64,000 nucleotides of DNA from Bathynomus jamesi (taxonomy: Eukaryota; Arthropoda; Malacostraca; Isopoda; Cirolanidae): positions 291,501 to 355,500 of the forward strand of contig JAJOZX010001000.1 of assembly GCA_023014485.1 (NCBI GenBank), in the 5' to 3' direction. Made by a program: the position numbers and the translations under genes. A model generated the notes under the pieces. It saw only the letters and a program-made list of their open reading frames with translations. It was not told the DNA's origin and did no database searches. Of the stretch, positions 11,395 through 21,801 are shown one piece after another. Positions within the stretch are counted from its first letter, which is position 1. Each line of letters starts with the position of its first letter.

Positions 11395-11597
11395 GGATCA
11401 CCTGAAGATCAGGGCCCCCAGCCTCAATTACCAAATGATATCTTCGTTAAAACTAACGAAAATATCGCGACTTAACCTAACCAATCGTCAAGGACGTATA
11501 GTTGACCTAACAGGGCATTTAATTTAATTTATTATTATATTTGGTACTGTAAAGCAAAAAACAAGAATACATGGGGGCCCTGATCTTCAGGTGATCC
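11395..11597. mobile_element. palindromic MITE M3 (GGATCACC shell), nested in M2
   Basis: 203 bp, same ends as M1. Flanks AATTTATA (11387-11394) and AATTTATT (11598-11605) differ at one position. The interior has the core ATATCGCGACTTAACCTAAC plus a TATTCTTG/CAAGAATA arm, and matches M7 at 24904-25106 in reverse orientation. Confidence 0.88.
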
Positions 11598-11605
11598 AAT
11601 TTATT

Positions 11606-11608
11606 TAT

Positions 11609-11640
<32 letters not shown>
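11606..11640. repeat. (TA)n tract
   Basis: TA repeat between MITEs M3 and M4. Confidence 0.9.
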
Positions 11641-11852
11641 GGTGCTGGTTAAGTGTGCGGTCTACCTACGATTGGTTAGGTTTAATCATGATATTTTCGT
11701 TAAAACTAACGAAAATATCATGACTAAACCTAACCAATCGTCAAGGGCGATTGACAATGGGATGTAAACAAACAATTAGTAAACAAGATAAGAAGCTATA
11801 ATTAAAAGGTAGACCGCCGAATCGTAGGGAGACCGCACACTTAACCAGCACC
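11641..11852. mobile_element. palindromic MITE M4 (GGTGCTGG shell)
   Basis: 212 bp, ends GGTGCTGGTTAAGTGTGCGG and its complement, flanked by TATATATA on both sides (target duplication cannot be told from microsatellite). Contains a perfect-looking hairpin centred near 11705: CATGATATTTTCGTTAAAAC with its complement, then CCTAACCAATCGTCAAGGGC, the core of this MITE group. The word GCGGTCTACC next to the end is shared with M6 and M8. Confidence 0.88.
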
Positions 11853-11862
11853 TATATATATA

Positions 11863-11981
11863 TATATGAAAATTATTTCACGAAAGTACACGTGAAAAAT
11901 ATTTATGATGAATAAAACCACGAAGGAAAGGAAACACAGAGTGGTGCTCAAGCGCTTTCGTCTAATGACATCCTCAGGATA
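11863..11981 (-). mobile_element. Penelope-like element terminal fragment
   Basis: Reverse complement of the right end of the Penelope copy at 42125-42245 (TTTTATTCATCATAAATATT, TTTCACGTG, TTTCGTGAAATAATTTTCAT). Only the terminal about 120 bp are present; on the side of the element body it stops inside the hammerhead motif, at a (TA)n tract. Confidence 0.85.
11944..11977 (-). ncRNA. truncated hammerhead-ribozyme-like motif
   Basis: On the minus strand: CTGAGGA, TGTCATTAGAC, GAA, AGCGCTT, GAGCAC, the same order as the complete motif at 42125-42164. The upstream strand of stem I is lost because the Penelope fragment is cut there, so this copy should not fold fully. Confidence 0.5.
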
Positions 11982-11989
11982 TATATTCA

Positions 11990-12107
<118 letters not shown>

Positions 12108-12390
12108 ATAAATTGACGATTGGTTTGGTTAAGTCATAATATTTTCGTTAGTTTTAACGTTTTATTTGATGGATTCATTTAAAAAATGTCTCCTAAAGAT
12201 TCTAGTTTAGTTTACGTTCCCCAACTATGACCCAGTGTAGTTTGTGTTCCCTTTTGTGTCAGGGGGACGTAAACTACACTTGCACCTAGTCATGCGATTC
12301 GGATGTATAAGTCATTATTGGGAGAAATAAGGGGAATTACATTGGAGGGACACGGTAACAAAGGGTTTACAGACATAGTATAAGAGTGAA

Positions 12391-12604
12391 GGATCACCTG
12401 AAGATCAGGGCCCCCCAGCCTTCTTTAGTTAGCTTCCTTATAAGGCTAACTAATGAAAATATAACGACCTAACCTAACCAATCGTTAGGTCAACTGTACG
12501 GCGTACGCCTTTGACGATTGGTAAGGTTAGTTCGTAATATTTTCGTTAGTTAGCCTTATAAAGCTAACTAAAGAAGGCTGGGGGCCCTGATCTTCAAGTG
12601 ATCC
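12391..12604. mobile_element. palindromic MITE M5 (GGATCACC shell)
   Basis: 214 bp with ends GGATCACCTGAAGATCAGG and complement, and flanking GAGTGAA on both sides (12384-12390, 12605-12611; 7 bp visible). Arms contain CTTCTTTAGTTAGC and the core CTAACCTAACCAATCGTTAG. Same family as M1. Confidence 0.9.
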
Positions 12605-12611
12605 GAGTGAA

Positions 12612-13040
12612 TGAAAATATTAATTAAATATATGCACTTACATATAGTAATAATTAATGAGTTAGATGCATTTTGTGGGGTGAAGACTGAAGTAAATGAT
12701 TAATGAAGTGCAAACAAGGGTTTAAACTATACCACGTTCAATGGGCAGGCATAATCTGATGAAGTTTATCAGTGGGTGAATGGAATTGAGATTAATTACC
12801 ATGGTTTCCATGACAGTTGGGAAAAGGGGAAAATGGGAATAATTTCGGTAAAAATCTAAGACAATCTAGACCGTCGATTGTCTTGTTTGTACTATAAAGG
12901 AATGAAATTGAAGGACATTCGCTTCTCAGAGCGAACTGTTAATGGCACAAACATGGATACCGCTCAACCATAGAAAAGGTAGGTCGCATGGTTATGACAA
13001 TAGGATTAAAGAGCATTTGGAAATTTTTCAATTTTATTTC
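12612..13040. other. unassigned sequence
   Basis: No coding or repeat feature recognised apart from mild AT richness. Confidence 0.5.
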
Positions 13041-13143
13041 AAGTTTCCAACATGGGTTTAGATCAGGAAGGTCTTGTTTATCTAATCTCTTAGACTTTTT
13101 AGAGTTTGTAACTGAACAGGTAGATAATGGAAATGATGTAGAT
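13041..13143 (+). pseudogene. LINE reverse-transcriptase scrap
   Basis: Reads MGFRSGRSCLSNLLDFLEFV then TEQVDNGNDVD, the conserved HGFRxGRSCxxNLL block of non-LTR RTs. About 35 codons; the rest is missing on both sides and the hAT-type MITE at 13144 follows immediately. Confidence 0.7.
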
Positions 13144-13265
13144 TAGTGACGTACCGATGTTCCGGATTGGTATCGATATCGGTATCGGCGGTATTGGCCA
13201 AAGTATCGACAAAATTGAAGTATCGGTATTGGTATCGGCCAAAATTTTGGGTCGGTACATCACTA
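13144..13265. mobile_element. short hAT-type MITE
   Basis: 122 bp with terminal inverted repeats TAGTGAYGTACCGA. The inside consists of GGTATCGATATCGGTATCGG-like words, giving an internal foldback. An exact 8-bp duplication is not visible, so class is inferred from the ends only. Confidence 0.65.
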
Positions 13266-13270
13266 ATATA

Positions 13271-14221
13271 GAGGGTGTTTCAAAAAGATTTATACAACTT
13301 TAATGTCCTGCCATTTCTTTGTTTTTTAATCTATACCCTTTTCTTTTTCAGGTTTTGGTGATGGTATCCTGGTATTTGTTCTCTGGAATTTCTAGCTCCC
13401 TAGCTCAACTATGCCACCGACAGTAGAGCAGAAGACAAAAGTGGTGTCTCTGTGGTATGAGACGAAATCATATGTAGAGACCCGCCGGAGGTTCTGCCGG
13501 GAATTCAATCTCAGAACACGTGTTGGACCAACAAATTGTCACATGCTTCTGCGCCTTCAATGTCAGATGGGGAATGCTAGGGCCTTACTGGTTTGAGGAT
13601 GCCAACGGCAAGACGGTGACGATCAACGGTGAGCGCTACCGGGCCGTGCTCCAGCAGTTTCATAATGATCTCGCCCAAAAGGTCACCCCAAATCAGCTCA
13701 GGATGACCTGGTTTATGCAGGATGGTGCCACCCCGCCTACAGCTGGTGACACCATCACTCTCCTGCGGCAGCTCTTCAGAAACCGCCTCATTTCCCTGGG
13801 TACAACTCATGACTGGGCACCCCATAGCCCAGACTTGAACCCTCTGGACTACTGGTTCTGGGGGGCTGCCAAGGACTCCGTCTACGCCAACCGCCCTGCC
13901 ACACTGGACGATCTGAAGCAGAAGGTATCAGACTACCTCCAGGAAATGCCCCCTGAGACCTGGAGGAAAGTTGGACAGAACTTAGGAGTCAGGATCAAAG
14001 CCTGTCTGAACCGCGGTGGGGCACACATCGAGAACGTCAATTACAAGGATTTTGCTTAACTCCATTATGCTTAACTGCATTTTGCTTAATTTTGCTTAAA
14101 CTTACTGCCAAAAAAATACCATTTCATAAGCTTTCAAAAAATGTTTTGTTCACGTTCATGAGATTTCTGGTTCTTTGTAAATAAACGTTTAAAATTGTAT
14201 AACTCTTTTTGAAACACCCTG
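13271..14221 (+). mobile_element. Tc1/mariner-superfamily element, DD41D type (E4), internally deleted
   Basis: 951 bp between TA duplications (13269-13270, 14222-14223). Terminal inverted repeats start GAGGGTGTTTCAAAAAGATT on the left and CAGGGTGTTTCAAAAAGAGT on the right. The gene inside is shortened by a deletion. Confidence 0.9.
13411..14059 (+). pseudogene. DD41D transposase of E4, internal deletion
   Basis: Starts MPPTVEQKTKVVSLWYETKS (ATG 13411), a DUF4817-like N-terminal helix-turn-helix region found in arthropod Tc1/mariner-type proteins. After about 35 residues the sequence jumps into the DDE domain in another frame: GPYWFEDANGKTVTINGERY, WFMQDGATPPT, SPDLNPLDYWFWGAAKDSVY, RGGAHIENV. 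Second and third catalytic aspartates are kept with 41 residues between; the linker, the second DNA-binding half and the first aspartate are deleted. Cannot be active itself. Confidence 0.85.
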
Positions 14222-14223
14222 TA

Positions 14224-15471
14224 TATGTCATAATGGTCATAAAATTCCATGTGCTTAATCACTTTGTCCTAACGAATATATTTTCTCTTAAAATAACCTA
14301 ATTAAAAATAAAAATAAAATGAATAGAAATCCACTTAAGATTTTTTATAACTGAGCATTTGCCGATTTTAGTGTCACGCGTTAACCTCATCCCATAAATC
14401 GTTCCCTTCCAAATACATGGCGGACATTGTAAACTTTATAATTCGAAATAAACGAATATTTTATAATATCAATTTTAACTTTATTCAGCCAAGTCCCTCT
14501 ATTACCCATTTATTTTTTTGGACGTGTTTTTCAGGTTTGTTTTTCTCGAGGTTCAGTTACTGCATCTGGTTCTTTTCAAACGTCAAGATCTTGGGGCAAA
14601 GGTCTTGTTCTTCGATTGGCTATTTTCCATGCAAGTTTTACCAATTAAAAATTCAGATTGTTATAGCGCCCCACTCTCTTCGGCGGACCGTTATGCCATA
14701 GGCACATAACGAATAGGACCGCCCCCCCCCCAAAAAAATGGGTATTCTTGAATTCTAAAATTCGCGCCAACCAAAGTTACTTAGCCTCAAGCAAATCCTT
14801 GTTCTTAGTTCTTGCAAATCTGTGGGCCTCAGGCTCTCAGCCCAAGGTCGCCCTCAGGCACCCGTGATCCGTTCTTATGATTCAGTCTCCTTCGGACAAG
14901 TCCAATGAAACTTTGTGAACTCAAGTGACATTGCCTCGTCTGAATAACTATTATATTTTCCAAGTAACCCTTAGGAGTAATAGCAACGGTAAGCCTTCAG
15001 TAACTTGTTACATTTTATCAAGAAATAATTTGTCAGTTAAGTCCACTCATTGTTACTGAATGTGCCTTACTCCGTACTCTCTGTAATTTGTATGAACCAT
15101 AACATATAACCCTTCTCCGTGTACTAAAAGAGAGAGTGAAAAAACAACGTTCACTTGATATCACCAAACTATTAAATTTTTATATTTTTTTTATTGTGAA
15201 AACTTTTCCATTCAAGGCAATTACTTTGTTTCTTGTAGTCATCTCTTCAATGAACTTAAGTTAAGAAATTCTAGGTGTTTTGTTCCATCCCGCACTATCC
15301 GCATAAGAAGAAGGTTACTCCATTTGCAACTTATGGACTCAACGCAACCAGCAACAACCGACTGATTGGGACCATCAAGAATTCTCTGAGTCCATAGTGA
15401 TCATCCCTGCAAATAGCGTGCGGAAGGAAAACCTCGCACGACATATATACATATACATATATATACATACA
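14224..15471. other. unassigned sequence
   Basis: No gene or element recognised. A poly-C run next to a poly-A run (about 14723-14740) is the only low-complexity spot. Confidence 0.5.
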
Positions 15472-16987
15472 CAGGGTGTTTCACAACCAGTCTGCCATAC
15501 TTTGGGGGTGATTTGGGGGGTGATATCGAGTAAAAAGGTTATTACGACATAAGTGCTATTTCCAACCGTTGCGGAGCTACTAACGTTTGAAGATGTGCAT
15601 ACAACAAATCCCTACTTGTGTGTAATTCGATAGATGTCAGCACTGGTGGTAGTTTTGGTTAACGAAGTTACCACTACTAATCCTCAGTTTTTTCTTTCAG
15701 TTGGTTTTGATCTGTGGTACGAGACACTGTGTTGGGCTAAAGTGAACAATAAAAATGAATCAGTAGTTCACACCCGCTGAATACGTTGATATCCATTTCA
15801 TTTATGGATTCTGTGATGGTAATAGCAGAGCGGAAGTTGAGGAATATCGAAGACATTTTCCGAACCGCTGAATACCGAACAGGCAAGTGTTTAATGACAC
15901 ACACCAGAGATTAAAGGAAACAGGGGCAATTGTTCCACGTAACCAAGAACATGCAGCACGACGGCCCGTTGCTGTGGAGGAGCGCATATTAGACCTAGTA
16001 CAACGTAGCCCAACTACCAGTGTTCGAAGGATTTCTAGATGAATTAGTGACTCCGCATCACGTGTATGGCGAACCATACCTGATGAGGGTTTGTATCCTT
16101 ATCATTTGCAACGTGTGCAAGCTCTTCAACCGGATGATTACGATAAACGTGTTCAATTTTGCCAGTGGATGATTATGCATCGCCAAATTCTTAATCGCAT
16201 ACTGTTTAGTGATGAAGCACAATTCATTCGGGATGGAATTGGCAATAGACGAAATTCCCATTTGTGGTCGGCCGATAATCCCCATGGTATCGTTGAAGGA
16301 AACTTTCAACATCGATTCTCAGAGAATGTTTGGTGCGGTGTAATTGGAGATCAGCTGATTGGACCGTTCGTTTTGGAACAACGATTAGCTGCTGATATTT
16401 TTCTGAACCTACTGACGAACGAATTGCAGCTTTTGATGGAGGACGTGCTCTTGGAGACAAGGCGCAGGATGTTCTTTCAGCACGATGGGGCGCCACCACA
16501 CTTTGGTCGTCATCTTACGGATTACTTGAATCAGCGGTACGGGAATCGTTCGATTGGTCGTGCTGGTCCAATATCGTGGCCCCCGAGATCTCCGGACCTA
16601 ATCCCGTTAGATTTCTTTTTATGGGGTCTTATGAAAGAGATGGTGTACAAGACCAAAGTACAAACGAGAGACGAACTCTTGCGTCGGATTATGGATGCCG
16701 CTGCATACATACGAGAACACCCCGAAATGATTCAATGGGCAGTGGACTCTTGTTTGGAACGAGCAAGGCTGTGCATTGAAAACCGAGGCGGACATTTTGA
16801 ACATTTATAAGGTGTATCTCATAAAATATAGCAATAAATACATGAGATTAATACTCTCGTTTATTTTTTTTTCGTGCACCTTAAAACGTCCGTAGCTCCG
16901 CAGCGGTTGGAAATAGCACCGATGTTGTATTAACTTCTTTACTCGATATCACCTCCCAAAGTATGGCAGACCGGTTGTGAAACACCC

Positions 16988-16989
<2 letters not shown>
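15472..16989 (+). mobile_element. Tc1/mariner-superfamily element, DD41D type (E5), long inverted repeats
   Basis: About 1518 bp. Terminal inverted repeats start CAGGGTGTTTCACAACCRGT and continue with mismatches for more than 100 bp (15472-15592 against 16870-16989, including GGAGCTAC and GTGCTATTTCCAACCG). The immediate flanks read CA on the left and TG on the right inside TA/CA-rich microsatellite, so the TA duplication is not clean. Confidence 0.88.
15755..16810 (+). pseudogene. DD41D transposase of E5, one frame with three nonsense codons
   Basis: 352-codon frame from ATG 15755 to the stop at 16810 with no frameshift. In-frame stops follow MNQ (TAG), FPNR (TGA) and VRRISR (TGA). Each is one transition away from Gln or Trp. 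DUF4817-like N-terminal region ([20 protein letters not shown]), then LFSDEAQFIRDG (first D), FFQHDGAPPHF (second D), SPDLIPLDFFLWG (third D), 41 residues between the last two. The 239-residue downstream part from 16091 is fully open. Confidence 0.87.

Positions 16990-16992
<3 letters not shown>

Positions 16993-17042
<50 letters not shown>
16993..17042. repeat. (TA)n microsatellite
   Basis: TA tract after E5. Confidence 0.95.
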
Positions 17043-17045
<3 letters not shown>

Positions 17046-18040
17046 CCAGACTCCAGATTACGTTATTGACTTTGACGTAGAAGAGAATTGCTCTTATAAC
17101 CTCAACCTGAAATTGATCCTATTTATATTCATAGGATTTTTTTCCAAATAATTTTATATACTTTTATAATTTCCCTCCCCTTTATTCTGTCACCCCTCTT
17201 CCTCCTTCATTCCTATTTATTTCATAATTTCGTTAACTTATCGTCCTTTGCCTCCGTGAATAGCTTCTTTGGCGAAATAGTTAAGCCTTCCTTTGATCTA
17301 CAATTTCCAATAAAAAAATGTATGAGAAAACCGCATTTGATCCCTTGAAAAGGGCAATCTTGTTTATTTCGCTTATACACTTTAATTTTCTAATTTATAA
17401 ACTCATTAAAATCCTCCATTTCAATCCCACTTTCTTATTATCGATCTACATATAAAAAGAAGAAGAAAAAATATATAATTTAGTTTTCATTTGAAAAATA
17501 GATTCCATTAAGTGTACATTTCATTTTCCTGAATCAAGACTAAGGTCTGAGAGTATGTCCGAAGATTGTGCTCGGGATTATAAATAAAAGCAATTAATTT
17601 TAAAGACAATAATTTGTTTATTTGCAATTTAAAAAAGTAGAATTTTATAAAAGAACGCCAAGTTTGGGGTTGGCATCCTATCGAGGGGTTACTTTATGGA
17701 AGTTTAGCTATCCGTCCAACAGGTTCGATATACGTGATTTCCGCTACGTAACCAAATTACTGAGGCTGCAGTTTTGGGGGCTCACTGCAAAGCAAACACT
17801 CTCATGGCCAATATAAAGTACTTCATAAGTGTTTCAGTTAAGGGATGAGTGGTTTTCGAACACTTTTGAAGGAGTCTAATTACGTGCGAACAAAGGGGCA
17901 AAGGAGCAGAATTTCTTGGAAAGAGAAAAATCCACTTGTGATTTGAGCTAGCATCGCGACAACAATAATGTCGATACATGGGATCTATTTGTACTTCGTC
18001 GACGGAAATTTCATTAGCATTCTATTAACTTTACGCACAA
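17043..18040. other. unassigned sequence
   Basis: AT-rich, no coding or repeat structure recognised. Confidence 0.5.
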
Positions 18041-18640
18041 TCTTCTTTCAGAACGACAGCATGGATTCCGCAAAAGACGCTCTACTGGCGATCTTCTTGC
18101 ATATCTCTCTGACTCTTGGTCATTCTCCTATTGGGATTCCCGTGAAACCTTTGCTATTACGCTAGATATATCAAAAGCTTGTGATAAAGTCTTGCACAAA
18201 TTCTTACTTTCCAAACTGCCCACCTTCATCTCTGATTTCCTTTCTGGCTGATCTATACCTGCGGTTGTAGATGGCTACTGTTCTTCTCCTAAAGCTATTA
18301 ATAGTAGTGTTCATCAGGGCTCTGTCCTCAGTGTCCTGTTACCCACTCTCTTTCTCTTATTTATTAATGATATTTTAAGTTGCACTTCCTATCCTATCCA
18401 CTTCCATGATTCCACTCTTCACTTCTCCACCCAATGATTGGCGTGAGACGGCTATGATGCACCTGAACTCTGATTTGTTTAGCTCTGATTGTGTCAGAGA
18501 GAATCTTGTTGCTTTCAATGCCTCAAAAACTCAATTTCTTCATCTGTCTACTCGTCACGATCTTCCACATGACTATCCCCTTATCTTCAACAATTCGAGA
18601 CACCAATCGACCAGGGAAGTACTCCTGGGAGGATGTTAGA
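18041..18640 (+). pseudogene. Jockey/I-group LINE fragment (RT middle)
   Basis: Degraded copy of the RT stretch that is better kept at 20410-21010: SISKAC-like TLDISKACDKVLHKF, FLSG, VVDGYCSSPKAINSSVHQG, SRENLVAFNASKTQF-like words and STRHDLPHDYPLIF. Many frameshifts. It ends abruptly at about 18640 where the next copy begins. Confidence 0.8.
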
Positions 18641-21600
18641 CAGAAAATAGGAAATGCTGGAACTCCCGTTTCTCCTGCCACTGTCCTCCTTAGCTGATCT
18701 TTTTCTGTGTCTCATCTACCTTGTGAGCAGTTCATCATGCTCTCAAACACACACTTCTCTCCCTATTCCTCACTACATATACATGCATTTTACACACTAC
18801 ATAATCTTTTCAAAATTTAAAAAAATGGCATCAGCTTCAAGAGCTTCGAAGTCCCCTTGGGAGGGGACCATAAGTGTCCCCACTTCTGGCTCCCTCTCTG
18901 CCGATACCGGGAAAGCAGACCCGGGCAGCGGGTCTGGATCTGCTACCGCCCATTCAAGATGTTCTAGGCCTCTGCCTGGTTCACTTTTTTTAAACTTCTA
19001 CAACATTCGTGGCCTTTCCTCAAATTTTCAATCTGTTGAACACCACCTCTCCTCCTCTAAACCTCATCTTCTTTTCCTCACTAAAACTCGGGTGTCTAAG
19101 GCAACTTACAGCAACACATTTTCTGTACCCTCTCGCTACGGCTTCCATGTCAATCTCAAACTAAATACATCTGCACTGTTTATCTTTCCTCTAATTCTAC
19201 TCACTATCCAAAATTCATTGACTACCTCACTTCCAAAGTGAAATACATTTTTTCCCGCTTTCCCTTTGCTGAAATCTCCATTTTAGGAGACTTCAATGCT
19301 GACCACCACCTTTGGCTTTCCTCCCATTTCACTAATATCCCTGGTGAACTAGCTTACAACTTTTCTATCCTAAATGAACTAGAGCAGATTGTACAGTACC
19401 TTACTCGTATCCAGGATCGCCTTGGAAATAAGGCCAACATTCTGGATTTGTTTCTTATCTCTCATCCTTCTTACTCTGTGAAACTTTTTTCTCCTTTGGG
19501 CTCCTTTGGCATTTTGGCGCTGCTGATTGGGAGGCCCTGAGGCAGTACTTCTCTGATTTCCCATGGAATGATTACGCTTCTGTGGCCGAGGCCCTTCAGA
19601 GTGTGCTGAGCACATTACGGAGGTGATTCTCTTGGGCATGGAGGCGTACACTCCATATTCTATTCCTACTACTAATGCAAAAAAAACCTTGGTTTCACTT
19701 TACTTGTTCTAACGCTATCCGCAACAGAGAAGAAGCTTTTAGAAGGTACCGTCGCTGTCCAACTCCTAACTTTCACTCAGTTTATATTTCTGCCCTGAAT
19801 CGTGCAAATCTGTTCTTCGATTCGCCAAAAATTTCTTCATCCGACAAAAATGTGAAAACCTATTCACTTCTAATTCTTCTCGCTCTTTCTGGCATCTAGC
19901 TAAGAACCTCTTCAACAACTTTACTTCCTCTTCTTTCCCTCCTCTTTTCCATTCCAACGGCTCAGTTGCCGTCTCTTCTACTGATAAAGCTGAGCTCTTC
20001 GCTCAAACTTTCGCTTCCAACTAAATCCTGGACGATTCCGGTGCTGTTCCTCCATTTCCTTCCCACTCTGACCTTATTATGTCTGAAATTAGAATCTCTT
20101 CTAAAGATGTTTTTTCTGCCCTATATGGGCTCAACTCAGGAAGGCGTATGGTATTGATGGTGTTCCTCCTGTTGTTCTTAAGAACTGTGCTTGTGTTGAT
20201 ACCCTGCCTTGGCAAACTCTTTCGTCTTTGTCTCTCATCTGGCACTTTTCCTTCCTGCTGGAAGTTCGCTTTGATTCAGCCTGTTCCAAAGAAGGGTGAC
20301 CGCTCTCAACCCTCCAACTATCGTCCAATCGCTTTGATTTCTTGCCTTTCCAAAGTTTTTGAATCTATCCTTAATAGGAAGATTCTTAAACACCTCTCTT
20401 GTCAATCTTCCTTCAGATCATCAGTATGGGTTCCGCAAGGGACGCTCTACTGGCGATCTTCTTGCATATCTCTCTGACTCTTGGTCATCCTCCTTTCGGA
20501 ATTTCGGTGAAATTTTTGCTATTGCGCTAGACATATCAAAAGCTTTTAATAGAGTCTGGCACAAATCTTTAATTTCGAAACTGCCCTCTTTCGGTATCTA
20601 TGCCTTCATCTCTAATTTCCTTTCTGGCCGATCTATAGCTGCGGTTGTAGATGGCCACTGTTCTTCTCCTAAAGCTATTAACAGTGGTGTTCCTCAGGGT
20701 TCTGTCATGTCACCCACTCTTTTCCTTCTATTTATTAATGATCTTTTAATTCGCACTTCTTGTCCTATTCACTCCTGTGGTGATGATTCCACTCTTCACT
20801 TCTGCACCCGCTTCCAAAAGCGTCCCTCAGAACAGTCACTTCATGATTCGTATAGGACGGCTATGGGACACCTGACCTTTGATCTTTCTACTATCTCTGA
20901 TTGGAGCAGAGAAAATCTTGTGGCTTTCAATACCTCAAAAAGTCAGTTCATTCATCTGTCTACTCGTCACAATCTTCCATACGACTATCCCTTTACCTTC
21001 AACAGCATACAACTCAATCCTTCTTCTCTTAACATTGTTGGCGTTTCCTTTTCTCGTGATCTTTCCTGAAAAGATCACATATACTCTCTTTCTAAAACAG
21101 CTTCTAAGAGGTTAGGTGTGTTGTACCGCCCCCGTGGTTTTTTCTTCACCCCCACTCAATTGCTGTCTCTGTACAGGGGTCTTGTTCGCCCCTATATGGA
21201 GTATGCTTCTCATGTCGGGTGGCTCAACCCACACAACCGTACTTGACTGGATGGAATCAAAGGCTTTTCGTCTCATCAATTCCCCACCTCTTCGCCGCAA
21301 TGTTGCCTCACTCTCTCTTTACTCTCGCTATCATAACGGACATGCTCTTCTGAACTCTCTAACTGCATGCCTCCTCCTTTAAGAAGAGCACGCAGTACCA
21401 GATTTTCTATATTTTCTCATTCCTTTTCTGTCCAACTGTATAACGCCAGGGTTAATTAGTATTTTTAATCTTTCAACTACTCAACCGGTCAACTCTGAAA
21501 CAATCTTCCTCAATCCATCTTTCCTCGTGTCTATGACCTCGCATCTTTCAAACGCAGAGTGTCTAGGCATCTCGAAAACCCCGGACCTTGATTTTGGCTC

Positions 21601-21672
21601 TCTTCTTCTTGTAAGGGGGACGGGAGCTTTTGCTGGCATTCCCCCTTGGCCCCTCCTTCCTGCATAAAAAAA
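18641..21672 (+). mobile_element. Jockey/I-group LINE, longest copy
   Basis: 5' region, endonuclease, RT and 3' end of a non-LTR retrotransposon in one direction. An ATG at 18824 opens MASASRASKSPWEGTIS, followed by the endonuclease start LFLNFYNIRGLSSNFQSVEH. The 3' end is a short poly-A at about 21665-21672. Other copies of the family: 5322-7461 (reversed), 18041-18640, 21673-21735 with 23181-23545. Confidence 0.85.
18824..21390 (+). pseudogene. endonuclease-reverse transcriptase of the Jockey/I-group LINE
   Basis: Target-primed retrotransposition enzyme in pieces. Endonuclease parts: NIRGLSSNFQSVEHHL (about 18998), then [15 protein letters not shown] (about 19280) and [10 protein letters not shown] (about 19445). 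RT parts: SEIRISSKDVFSALYGLNSG (20079), FALIQPVPKKGDRSQPSNYR (about 20270), ALDISKAFNRVWHKSLISKL, NSGVPQGSVMSPTLF (about 20680), SRENLVAFNTSKSQFIHLST (about 20905), ending RLGVLYR, LVRPYMEYASH. The expected YxDD box is degraded: around 20775 the frame reads CGDDSTLHF, so the two aspartates remain. Part of the endonuclease between VPSRYGFHV and LGDFNAD is deleted and there are several frameshifts. Confidence 0.83.
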
Positions 21673-21737
21673 CACAACTCTATACTTCATCATCTTCTCT
21701 TAACATTCTTGGTGTTTTCTTTTCTCGTAATCTTTCA
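21673..21737 (+). pseudogene. Jockey/I-group LINE, next copy, left part
   Basis: Resumes with SSLNILGVFFSRNLSW, the RT C-terminal stretch, directly after the poly-A of the previous copy. The copy is cut at a CT tract at 21738 and continues at 23181 behind the CR1-type LINE. Confidence 0.75.
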
Positions 21738-21741
21738 TGGA

Positions 21742-21799
<58 letters not shown>

Positions 21800-21801
21800 C
21801 A
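21738..21801. repeat. (CT)n microsatellite
   Basis: CT tract at the left boundary of the CR1-type LINE; a matching tract is at its right boundary (23142-23180). Confidence 0.93.

Noticed and set aside
13144..13265. 8-bp target duplication for the short TAGTGAYGTACC MITE
   Set aside because: Left ATGTAGAT and right flank do not match, even after removing E4.
15470..16991. Clean TA target duplication for E5
   Set aside because: The flanks read CA and TG within a mutated microsatellite; TA is not visible at the element edge.
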